DNA from: CAVPLU01 sp964601325 | GTDB taxonomy: Archaea; Thermoproteota; Bathyarchaeia; 40CM-2-53-6 | Assembly: GCA_964601325.1 (NCBI GenBank) | Contig: CAZRNA010000004.1 | Location: 1 to 64,000, forward strand | Length of the DNA: 64,000 nt | Direction of reading: 5' to 3' | Part shown: piece by piece, positions 52,665 to 60,872 of the stretch | How positions within the stretch are numbered: position 1 is the first letter of the stretch | Layout of the letters: each line of letters starts with the position of its first letter | Position numbers and translations under genes: made by a program | Notes under the pieces: generated by a model | The model's database searches: none | Told to the model about the DNA's origin: nothing | The model's input: only the letters and a program-made list of their open reading frames with translations

Positions 52665-54951
52665 AGACAGAAGGCTGGCTCTTCGATCTCTATCCCAAAC
52701 CAGGTCGCATGAACCTTTGGCTGAAAAGACGCAACGGCGAATGCATAAGCCTCGTAGATGAATGGATGCCGAGGATTCATATCGCCGGCAAATTCACTGA
52801 CCTACTCGACTTGGCCGCACGGCCCAAATTTCGTGATCGATGCAGTTTCGTTGAGAGATTCGAGAGGCCAAACGATTCATCGCGATCAAAGGTCCTTGAG
52901 ATCAAAGCCTTCTCCGATCACGAAGCTACAGCCTTGTCTCAAGAAATCGAGCAACTCGCAGCTTATGGACGCAAGTACCGGCTATATGACGTTGACATCC
53001 CATCTTCCCAGGTGTATCTATACCAGAAGAATCTCTTTCCACTGGCTTATGTAGAGGCCGACAGCCACGATGGGCACATAGCTTGGGATCTTCTCGATTC
53101 ATCAGATTCCACGAACTACGAAATTCCATCATTCAGGATCGCCAAGCTGGCAGTCACCACAATGACGAGTAACCGGATACCGATCATGAGCGACCCAATC
53201 GACTCTATAGCCATCACAATGGGAGATCAGGAGAAACGGATCGACTCAGGATCGGAGACCGACAAGCTGTTAGCCCTCGTTGAGGCGTTTAGCGAATTCG
53301 ATCCAGACATCGTTCGCACAGACGATGGAGACACATTCATCTTCCCGTACCTAACCCAACGTGCCCGAGAACGTGGTGTGCTTCACAAGCTTGTGCTTGG
53401 TCGGGATCATGCACCACTGCGGGTTTTCGAGATCAGAGGTCGAAGCTACTCCAGCTATGGACGAATCTACTACCGTAGCACCGCAGCTCGCCTAATGGGT
53501 CGACTACATCTGGACTACAGCAACAGCTTCATCGACACTGATTGTGGCCTTGAAGGTCTCATAGAAGTAGCCCGAACATGTATCATCCCGCTCCAACGCG
53601 CCTCACGTAGCACGATCGGCACAAGCATGTCATCGCTCCAGATCTACCACGCTATCAAACGAGGAATACTGATTCCATGGAACAAATCTCACCCTGAAGA
53701 CTTCAAGGATGGAAATCGCCTTCTCCTAGCCGACAGAGGCGGATTCATCTACGAGCCTAAACTTGGAATACATGACTGGGTTGGTGAAATTGACTTCTCC
53801 TCACTTTACCCAACGATCATGTTGAAGAATAACCTAAGCGGCGAGACCGTGAACTGTGAATGCTGCCCCAACTCGCCTAACCGTGTTCCAGAAGTTGACT
53901 TCCATATATGTAGGCGCTCACAGGGGATCGTTCCTACCTCGCTTGGAGTTCTACTCAAGAAACGAGCGGAGTACAAGCGCCGGAGAAATGAAGCGAATGA
54001 CCCTCCAACACGAACTCGATACGATCAACGCCAAGCCGCGCTCAAATGGATCCTAGTCTGCTCATAGGCGTTGGATGCGTGCGTCGAAGCCGGGCAATTG
54101 GCTACCTTGGGTTCAAGAACGCGCGGTTCGGCAAGATCGACGCACATATCGCAACTTGTGCCTATGCACGAGACGCTATCCAGAAGGCAAGCGCCATTGC
54201 CGAATCAAGAGGTTTCCAAGTTATCCACGGCATAGTGGACTCGCTCTGGCTCAAAAAAGCGAAAGCGTCTGACAGTGAATACCATGACCTGTGTCGTGAA
54301 ATAGAGACAAGTCTCGATCTGCCCATAGGTTTCGAAGGGATCTACAAATGGATAGTTTTCCTCAATTCCAGAATCAATCCCAATGTACCCGTGCTGAACA
54401 GATACTACGGCGTCTTCAGAGACGGAACGATGAAAGTACGTGGAATTGATCTCAGACGCCATGACACGGCAGGCATAATCCGAGACTTTCAGCAGGAGAT
54501 CCTAGATATACTCTCAAGAGCATCCAACTCGATAGAGGTTCGCGAGCTTTTTCCCGAGGCGCTCGATTTAGCAAGGAAGTACGTAGATCTGATCAGAACC
54601 GGCAAAGCTCCTGCAGAAAAGCTTGTACTAGAAAAGAGATTGAGCAAATCGCCAGAAGAATATGCAAGTCTCAGCCATCAGGCGATTGCTGCTCAACAGC
54701 TGGGTAAAGAAGGAAGATACACTCACGCTGGGCAGAACATTCGCTACATAGTAACTGCAGACAGGGCTACGATAAAGGGGAACCGTGCTTTGCCATCAGA
54801 ACTATTCGAGGAGGGATTCGGTTATGACACTGAAGCATATGTGAAGCTCTTAGTCAGGTCATTTGTCAATCTGTTCCTTCCGCTCGGATATGATGCATCG
54901 CGAGTGATGGAGATCCTTAGAAACTCGAATCGAAGTATAGAACATTCGTGA
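52661..54951 (+). CDS. Inactivated family-B DNA polymerase, with a 32-nt BHB intron
   Basis: Exons 52661-54065 and 54098-54951 together give 752 residues. Catalysis is impaired: motif A DFSSLYPTI keeps Asp378 but motif C, normally YGDTDS, reads HGIVDS, so the first catalytic Asp is Ile514 (Asp516 is retained). Exo motifs are gone: LAVTTMTS where DxE is expected, and DDGDTFIFPYL at Exo II. This matches the family of inactivated archaeal PolB described by Rogozin and colleagues in 2008. Without splicing the frame breaks inside motif B; with it the protein reads LKWILVCSFGYLGFKNARFG. A structural role beside RadA is likely. Confidence 0.88.
54066..54097 (+). other. 32-nt bulge-helix-bulge intron in the PolB mRNA
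   Basis: Joining U54065 to U54098 restores codon 469 as TTT (Phe) and the conserved CSFGYLGF sequence. Fold: outer helix 54054-54058 with 54100-54104 (UAGUC/GGCUA, a U-U mismatch next to the bulge), central helix GCUC 54060-54063 with GGGC 54092-54095, bulges AUA 54064-54066 and AAU 54096-54098, inner helix GGC/GCC with further U-A, U-G, G-C pairs. Cuts fall between bulge bases 2 and 3 on both strands, as the endonuclease requires. Confidence 0.88.
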
Positions 54952-54978
54952 TCCGTCCCTCGCTCGGTGCAGGCCAAG

Positions 54979-55437
54979 CTATGCTAATCCAAGTTCCTCG
55001 AGCTTCTTGAGGACATCATCACCATGCGTCTTTGTGCTCACGTGAGGAAAAACGTACTTGATGGTGCCGTCAGGGCCGATGATGTAGGTCATTCTTTTCG
55101 CCGTGCCAAAGGGGCTTTCAGCGCCATACGCACGAATAATACTCTTCTCTGTATCTGAGAGTAGTGTGAAATTCAGCTTGTATTTGGACGCGAATCCTGC
55201 ATGCGATTCTTCAGAGTCCACGCTCACTCCCAGAACCGCGATCCCTCGGTCTCGAAGTACGCTCATCGAATCCCTGAATGAGCATGCCTCCGCAGTGCAT
55301 CCCGGCGTGTCGTCTTTGGGGTAGAAGTAGAGTACGACTGGCTTCCCACGAAAAGATGCAAGCGCAACCGTTTGTCCGTTCTGATTCCTTGCCTCGAAGT
55401 CAGGTGCACGTTCGCCGGCTTCTGGTCCCTTCGCCAT
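54979..55437 (-). CDS. bcp: Peroxiredoxin, Bcp/PrxQ type
   Basis: 152 residues. Reduces peroxides with thiols. The peroxidatic Cys sits in FYPKDDTPGCTAEAC near residue 44, the second Cys of the CxxxxC pair five residues later, with the Arg-containing triad completed by GTAKRMTYII. Monomeric Bcp length. Convergent with the PolB operon. Confidence 0.93.
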   Translation of the reverse strand: MAKGPEAGERAPDFEARNQNGQTVALASFRGKPVVLYFYPKDDTPGCTAEACSFRDSMSVLRDRGIAVLGVSVDSEESHAGFASKYKLNFTLLSDTEKSIIRAYGAESPFGTAKRMTYIIGPDGTIKYVFPHVSTKTHGDDVLKKLEELGLA

Positions 55438-55715
55438 ATTGCCTCACTCCATTTGCTCACAGGAGCTGAGAAGCCCTTGCATTGTCTATAATCATAGCGA
55501 CTATGCTAAAGTGCAATCGAGAGGGTCTGATTTCGGATTCATGCAAATTATCAAGCAGATTGCTTGATGTTCCGTCAACAGTTCTAAGTGGCGTCTGCTT
55601 GTTGACATTGCTCTTGCAGCGCGCCGTGTCCTCACATGGATGAATCATTCAGACGCTTCCTTCCGAACCGCCTTATGTATCAAGCACATCTGCCTCACTT
55701 GAGGTGAACGAAGTA
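55438..55715. other. Intergenic region between bcp and the secreted protein
   Basis: 278 bases. A TATA-like TTATGTAT near 55671 and a GAGGTGA ribosome binding site at 55700-55706 serve the downstream gene; the rest shows no coding, tRNA or repeat structure. Confidence 0.5.
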
Positions 55716-56273
55716 ATGCGAGAAAAGCAATGGCCGCTCCTCCTCGTTGCGTTAGCTCTCATCGCGCTCACGACCGTTCCCGCGTTCGCTGACCCCGTCG
55801 TCACAGCCGGCCCTTCCATAGGTGACCGGTACACAACAACATCAATCTCGGGCGAAGCTTGGGCCTGGGTGGCTGGTTCCTGGGTAGTGAGTTCAGCAAG
55901 CTTGCAGCTCATAGTACAGGTTACTGCTGTCGAGTTCAACAACATCATTTTCAGAACGCTTTCGGGAACCATTCGATTCGACGGCAAGGTCTACAACATG
56001 GTCGCCGACGGTTGGCGAGGCGACTACAACAGGGTCTCCAAGACATGCGTGTATCAAGGTCTAATGATCGCCCCAAACGGGGCGCGAGCGTTCTTCACAA
56101 TCTCCGGTCATGATACAAGCGATACGCAGCAGGGCACCTATATGCGCATGTGGAGTACTTTCCGAGACGAGAACGCGGTGCTGTGGAGATTCGACCTGCA
56201 GGCCTACAGATTCAAGCTCAACCAGAAGCTGATCGTCAATCTACAAACCTTTCTTCTTTCTTCTCCCTTTTGA
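55716..56273 (+). CDS. Secreted protein of unknown function
   Basis: 185 residues. Signal peptide residues 1-25 (PLLLVALALIALTTVPAFA, cleavage after AFA) then a beta-rich domain with Trp and Asn-Thr motifs: WVAGSWVVSSASLQLIVQV, TISGHDTSDTQQG and RMWSTFRDENAVLW. There is no obvious catalytic motif. ATG 55716 is chosen because GAGGTGA precedes it by nine bases; the frame from GTG 55704 is possible. Confidence 0.75.
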   Translation: MREKQWPLLLVALALIALTTVPAFADPVVTAGPSIGDRYTTTSISGEAWAWVAGSWVVSSASLQLIVQVTAVEFNNIIFRTLSGTIRFDGKVYNMVADGWRGDYNRVSKTCVYQGLMIAPNGARAFFTISGHDTSDTQQGTYMRMWSTFRDENAVLWRFDLQAYRFKLNQKLIVNLQTFLLSSPF

Positions 56274-56365
56274 ATCTTCGAGGCGTCAATGAATCTCGCA
56301 AGCCAACTCATTTAAGAGAAAGCCTGACTGATCTAACGCTTGCATAGATTGCAAGTGTTTGTTCT

Positions 56366-57559
56366 GTGAATGAAAGCACGTTTTTCATAGGAGAGGCGCT
56401 CGTTGGCAAATCGCCAGAAGTCGCGCATATTGACCTGATCGTCGGCGACAAGAACGGGCCAGTCGGGAAGGCCTTCGTAAGCGGTCTAACCCAATTATCC
56501 GCTGGCCACACGCCGCTTCTTGCGGTGATACGACCGAACCTTCCTCCCAAACCCCATACATTGATCGTTCCTAAAGTGACTGTCAAGGGAATGGATGACG
56601 CGGGGCGGATATTCGGCCCAGCTCAAGCGGCCGTTGCTAAGGCTGTTGCAGATGCAGTTGAGGAAGGGATATTTCCAAAACAGAAGATCGATGAATGGGT
56701 AATCATTTGCAGTGTTTTCATTCACCCTGACGCGCGTGACTACCGGAAGATATACCACTATAACTATGGCGCCGCGAAACTCGCTTTGAGCAGGGCGCTC
56801 TCAAACTACCCGAGTTTGGAGAAAGTCATGTATGAGAAGGACCGAGCGATTCACCCGATCATGGGTTTCAGGGTTCCCCGCCTCTGGAATCCTCCCTACC
56901 TTCAAATTGCACTCGATGTGCCAGATATTGAGAAAGCAAAAGACATCCTCCAGCGGCTACCATCGAGTGACAGGATTATAATTGAAGCAGGAACCCCGCT
57001 CGTCAAGAAATATGGCACGGGGGTCGTGCACGAGCTGCGAGCCTATGCCAAGGACTCATTCATCATAGCAGATATGAAGACTCTTGACGTAGGCCAAGTG
57101 GAGGTTGATGTTGCCTTCGAAGAGACAGCTGACGCAGCGGTCGCGTCAGGACTAGCCTCGAAAGAGACTGTTGACAAGTTCATCTACGAAGCGAAGAGGC
57201 TAGGCGTCTACTCAATTGTCGACATGATGGAAGTCTCAAATCCTCTGCCCGTGCTGGAAAGCTACAAACAGCTTCCGGATGTCGTGATCATTCACAGAGG
57301 GATCGATGCGGAGAAAGGCAAAGGGCCAAGATGGAACCTCGTCGGCGATATCAAGAGGGCCTTCAAGGAAAGGAAGATACTCGTTGCCGTCGCCGGCGGA
57401 ATAGAACCAAGCACCCTCAAGAGCGCGTTGGATGCACAGGCGGACATAGTCGTCGTCGGACGATACATAACTCAATCGAGGGATGTCAATCGTGCGGCCA
57501 GAGACTTCCTGGACCAGCTGGGGCCAGACATAGACCTCTTCAGAGTACACGTAGAATAG
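56366..57559 (+). CDS. fae-hps: Bifunctional formaldehyde-activating enzyme / 3-hexulose-6-phosphate synthase
   Basis: 397 residues. N-terminal Fae (residues 1-165) condenses formaldehyde with H4MPT; EALVGKSPEVAHIDLIVGDKNGPVGKAF carries the catalytic His. C-terminal Hps (from about 175) joins formaldehyde and ribulose-5-P, with LQIALDVPDIEKAK at strand 1, EAGTPLVKKYG, IADMKTLD and VAVAGGIEPSTL. Archaea use the fusion for ribose-phosphate synthesis by reverse RuMP and formaldehyde handling. GTG start at 56366; TATA-like CATTTAAG near 56309. Confidence 0.93.
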   Translation: MNESTFFIGEALVGKSPEVAHIDLIVGDKNGPVGKAFVSGLTQLSAGHTPLLAVIRPNLPPKPHTLIVPKVTVKGMDDAGRIFGPAQAAVAKAVADAVEEGIFPKQKIDEWVIICSVFIHPDARDYRKIYHYNYGAAKLALSRALSNYPSLEKVMYEKDRAIHPIMGFRVPRLWNPPYLQIALDVPDIEKAKDILQRLPSSDRIIIEAGTPLVKKYGTGVVHELRAYAKDSFIIADMKTLDVGQVEVDVAFEETADAAVASGLASKETVDKFIYEAKRLGVYSIVDMMEVSNPLPVLESYKQLPDVVIIHRGIDAEKGKGPRWNLVGDIKRAFKERKILVAVAGGIEPSTLKSALDAQADIVVVGRYITQSRDVNRAARDFLDQLGPDIDLFRVHVE

Positions 57560-57660
57560 CGAGAAGGGCCATCGCAAACCCATGGGGCTTCACTCAATCT
57601 TCTTACGAGCGAACAGATCATATCGGAGTCTTCGCATCAAGACGGAGGTGGCGCCATAGT

Positions 57661-58002
57661 ATGAAGGCCCAGAAAACCGGCACGATAGTAGGGATAGTGC
57701 AAAGCGAGGATCCTGTGAAGATCCGCGTTCAAGTGAAACTCGATGAAGAGACACTCGAACAGCGGGTTAGGCCATATCCACAGTCGGAGCAGGAGAGGAT
57801 GAGCCAGCAGATGACTGAAAGCATTGCGAAACAACTTCGTACTGCAATTCCTGGCGCGCTCGTAATGGGTCCTGGTTTCGCTGGCGTCTCAGGATCTAAT
57901 CTCGAAGAATGGCTTGTTCCAGCTGACCAAGCTTCGAAGCTGTCCATAGGGAAGAGAGTCAGAGTCAGTCTAGAACTACTAGATGAAGACCAGACAGTAT
58001 AG
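57661..58002 (+). CDS. Uncharacterised protein
   Basis: 113 residues starting at MKAQKTGTIVGIVQ. N-terminal beta strands (TIVGIVQSEDPVKIRVQVKLD), a charged helix with paired Gln/Glu, and a C-terminal LSIGKRVRVSLELLDED strand. Could be a small OB-like or barrel protein. No family recognised. The ATG is 102 bases after the fae-hps stop. Confidence 0.6.
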   Translation: MKAQKTGTIVGIVQSEDPVKIRVQVKLDEETLEQRVRPYPQSEQERMSQQMTESIAKQLRTAIPGALVMGPGFAGVSGSNLEEWLVPADQASKLSIGKRVRVSLELLDEDQTV

Positions 58003-58068
58003 AGCTTGGCCTCGTCGCTCGCGACTCTCTAGTGGCGAGTTTAGCTCTTTGCTCGGCGTCAAAGAAGC

Positions 58069-58077
58069 GATAAATAG
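58069..58077 (+). promoter_or_regulatory. TATA box for the metallophosphoesterase gene
   Basis: GATAAATAG about 40 bases before ATG 58116; a short leader is likely. Confidence 0.5.
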
Positions 58078-58115
58078 GTCTTTGCGATACGTTCGCGCCG
58101 ACCAAGTGGAATGCG

Positions 58116-59066
58116 ATGAACACCCGAGTATTCTTCGTAACAGATGTTCATGGGTCGGAGAGATGCTTCAAAAAGTTCCTGAACGCTGGGAAGTTCTACA
58201 AGGCGAACGCGGTAATGCTTGCGGGGGACATCACAGGAAAGATGATCGTCCCTATTGTCAAGCAGCCTGACGGCACATATCTGTCCTCATACGCAGGATC
58301 GGACATCCGGTGCAAATCGGAATCTGAGGTCAAAGATCTGGAGAAATCGATACGAGACTCGGGCTACTATCCGTACCTAACCGAACCTAGCGAGATGGCG
58401 TCACTCGAAGCCGACAAGAACAAGGTGAATCAACTTTTCACGAAACTGATGGTTGACACGGTGGTAAGATGGATTCAGATGGCCGAAGAGCGCTTGCGCG
58501 AGACGGGAATCAAGTGCTTCGTCTCGCCTGGAAACGACGACAGGTGGGAAGTCGATGAGGCACTAAACAAGTCGAAGACCATCACTAATCCTGAAGAGAA
58601 GGTCGTCGAGTTGGACCAGCATCACGAAATGATTACCCTAGGATTAACCAATCACACTCCATGGAAAAGTCCCAGAGAATTCGAGGAAACGGAGCTTGCG
58701 GAAAGAATCGACAAGATGGCTGCAGACGTCAAGAACATGAATGACTGCATATTCAACCTCCATTGTCCCCCCTATGGGACAATCATCGACCCCGCACCTA
58801 AGCTCGACGAGACACTCAAACCGGTGCTATCGGGAGGACAGATGGTCATGGCGCCAGCTGGCAGCACCGCAGTTCGTGACGCCATCAAGAAGTATCAACC
58901 ACTGGCCGGATTCCACGGTCATATACACGAATCCAAAGGAGTTGCTTCCATAGGCCGCACCAAATGCTTCAACCCGGGCAGTGAGTATGGAGAAGGGGTC
59001 CTCCGCGGTCTCCTAGTTGACCTCACAGAGAAAGGGATCAAGAGCTACCTATTCACATCTGGCTGA
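58116..59066 (+). CDS. Calcineurin-like metallophosphoesterase
   Basis: 316 residues with all metal-ligand motifs of the superfamily: DVHGSER near residue 11, GDITG near 37, PGNDD near 133, HCPPYG near 213 and GHIHES near 262. The central insertion (about 55-110) is specific to this archaeal subtype. The substrate may be a phosphodiester or nucleotide; nothing nearby decides. Confidence 0.88.
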   Translation: MNTRVFFVTDVHGSERCFKKFLNAGKFYKANAVMLAGDITGKMIVPIVKQPDGTYLSSYAGSDIRCKSESEVKDLEKSIRDSGYYPYLTEPSEMASLEADKNKVNQLFTKLMVDTVVRWIQMAEERLRETGIKCFVSPGNDDRWEVDEALNKSKTITNPEEKVVELDQHHEMITLGLTNHTPWKSPREFEETELAERIDKMAADVKNMNDCIFNLHCPPYGTIIDPAPKLDETLKPVLSGGQMVMAPAGSTAVRDAIKKYQPLAGFHGHIHESKGVASIGRTKCFNPGSEYGEGVLRGLLVDLTEKGIKSYLFTSG

Positions 59067-59153
59067 CATAGAACTGACATCGTACGGCCGTCAGCATACT
59101 CTCGGAAAGCTTTAACGTTCATCCCGTGTGAAATTCTGTTTGGGTGGCGTGGC

Positions 59154-60008
59154 TTGACCGAAGAGAGAATCATCAAGATGCCTCCTGAATGGGGAGGAGT
59201 TGTTCCAACGGAAGCTTTCCTAGAGCAGGGACGGAGGATCGTTGATGAGGCAACGAAAGCGAAGATCCCGCTCAGGTTGATCGGTGGGGTCGCAATTCGA
59301 GTGCACAGCAACGAATATGCGGATTTCGCAAAGAGGCTAGGTAGGCTTGGCCCTGGAGAGCAGGAATACACGGACCTCGATTTCATGTCATACATGAAGC
59401 TTCGAGACAAGGTGCGCAAGTTCTTCGAGTCAGTAGGCTACCGCAAGAGGCGGACGACGCTATCCTCCGCGGCGACACAACGCCAAATATATTTCCACCC
59501 AGACGGCTGGTTCTATGCAGATGTCTTCTTCGATAAGCTCCTGGCGGCAAACCACCCGATTGATTTCAGAGGCAGGCTTGAGATGGACTCGCCCACAATC
59601 TCTCTTGTGGACTTGCTGCTTGAGAAATTGCAGATAGTATCGTTCAGCGAGAAAGACCTCAAGGACACGCTTCTCTTACTCAGAGCCCATGCCTTAGGAG
59701 AGGGGGAAGCGCCAGAGACTATTGATATGCGCTATGTTGCTTCGCTCCTCTCGAGAGACTGGGGGTTCTGGTACACCGCCACGACAAACCTGAACGGCTT
59801 GCGCAAGGCAGCCTCAGAAATGGCCGAGTTGAACGAGACAGAAAAGAGCGACATAACCTCAAAGATCGCTAAGCTTCTTCAAAGAATCGAGAGTGAACCC
59901 AAAAGCACGGGCTGGAAGATGCGGTCAACGATCGGCGCGAAGAAAAGATGGTATGAGCCGGTGGAGACTTCTCTGACGGTAGGGGAATTCGGCATCTGGA
60001 GACTCTAG
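59154..60008 (+). CDS. Predicted nucleotidyltransferase-fold protein (first of a convergent pair)
   Basis: 284 residues. N-terminal RLIGGVAIRVH loop and YTDLDFM acidic motif, ADVFFD acid, and DLLLEKLQIV helix resemble the AbiEii/MNT class of nucleotidyltransferases. The C-terminal half shares its ending (SWKxRxxxGxKxxWYE-like) with the convergent gene at 60029-60787, so the two are paralogues. TTG start. Whether it is an enzyme, toxin-like or regulatory is unknown. Confidence 0.7.
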   Translation: MTEERIIKMPPEWGGVVPTEAFLEQGRRIVDEATKAKIPLRLIGGVAIRVHSNEYADFAKRLGRLGPGEQEYTDLDFMSYMKLRDKVRKFFESVGYRKRRTTLSSAATQRQIYFHPDGWFYADVFFDKLLAANHPIDFRGRLEMDSPTISLVDLLLEKLQIVSFSEKDLKDTLLLLRAHALGEGEAPETIDMRYVASLLSRDWGFWYTATTNLNGLRKAASEMAELNETEKSDITSKIAKLLQRIESEPKSTGWKMRSTIGAKKRWYEPVETSLTVGEFGIWRL

Positions 60009-60028
60009 CCTAGAGCCGCAGATCCGTA

Positions 60029-60787
60029 CTAGTTAACGATCTCCTTGTCGGCTTCCGGAAGTTCGTACCAAGGGACTTTCTCCCCCACTCTAGCTCTCAC
60101 TTTCCATGACATACTCTTGGGCGCCTCCTCTATCATGGTGAGTATCTGCTGAGCTCGATCTTTGACTATCTGCTGCTGCTCCGCCGCAAGTCCGTAGGCG
60201 TCGAGAGCACCTAGCAGGTTGTGAATCGTCTGTTTGAATGTCATGTACATTCCCCAGTCGCCCGAAGTGAGTTTCGTTAGGTAGGCACCGTTGATGACTT
60301 CAGGTTCGTCTTTGCTTCCGACACTGTGGTCAAGCAGCAGACACATCAGGTCCTTGTATTCTCGTTCTGTCATCTGTACAACTTGGAGTTTCGTGGCCAA
60401 CAAGTCCGCAAGAGAAAGCGTGTATGGTTCGATCTCAAGTCGGTGTTTGAAGTTGAAAACGTGGCACATCTTGAAGACGTCAAGGAATATGTCCGCGCGA
60501 CGTTCATTCTCTAGATCATTGAAGATCAGCCGGGTGTCGCCATGCATTGCATTGAATCGATCTCTTGGGGTGTACCCAAGATCTACGAAGAGCTTCTTGA
60601 TCAGCTTCGACTGCTTCGCATGACCGACCAGGTCCACATCGACGTATCTTCGAGTGAGCGGAGGTTTCTCGGCACTGCGACAATGGAAGCAAATAGCCAT
60701 ACCGCCCACGAGGCGAAGGACAACCTTGCGTTCTTCAGCTAGGCCAAGTATTCTCTTTGTCTCCTCGTGGATATCCTTGATCGGCAT
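60029..60787 (-). CDS. Predicted nucleotidyltransferase-fold protein (second of the pair)
   Basis: 252 residues. RLVGGMAICFH, YVDVDLVG, ADIFLD and DLLATKLQVVQ motifs match its neighbour at 59154-60008 position by position; the C-terminus ends with SMSWKVRARVGEKVPWYE. It includes a CRSAEK segment where the neighbour is longer. Stops are 20 bases apart, tail to tail. Confidence 0.7.
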   Translation of the reverse strand: MPIKDIHEETKRILGLAEERKVVLRLVGGMAICFHCRSAEKPPLTRRYVDVDLVGHAKQSKLIKKLFVDLGYTPRDRFNAMHGDTRLIFNDLENERRADIFLDVFKMCHVFNFKHRLEIEPYTLSLADLLATKLQVVQMTEREYKDLMCLLLDHSVGSKDEPEVINGAYLTKLTSGDWGMYMTFKQTIHNLLGALDAYGLAAEQQQIVKDRAQQILTMIEEAPKSMSWKVRARVGEKVPWYELPEADKEIVN

Positions 60788-60872
60788 GATTTGACCTCTG
60801 CTGCGCTCTGCGGTTACTATTCCTGCACGGCGCGTCCCGCCGCTCTAGAGAGCAATGGGCATTTTAGCTTTC

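Noticed and set aside
54046..54067. PolB read as two separate genes or a pseudogene
   Set aside because: The break is explained exactly by a 32-nt insert with BHB geometry; both exons keep uniform conservation and the second 'start' ATG at 54046 lies inside exon 1 in another frame.
55457..55648. 63-residue minus-strand frame between bcp and the secreted protein
   Set aside because: No motif, no ribosome binding site and overlap with the promoter of the plus-strand gene.
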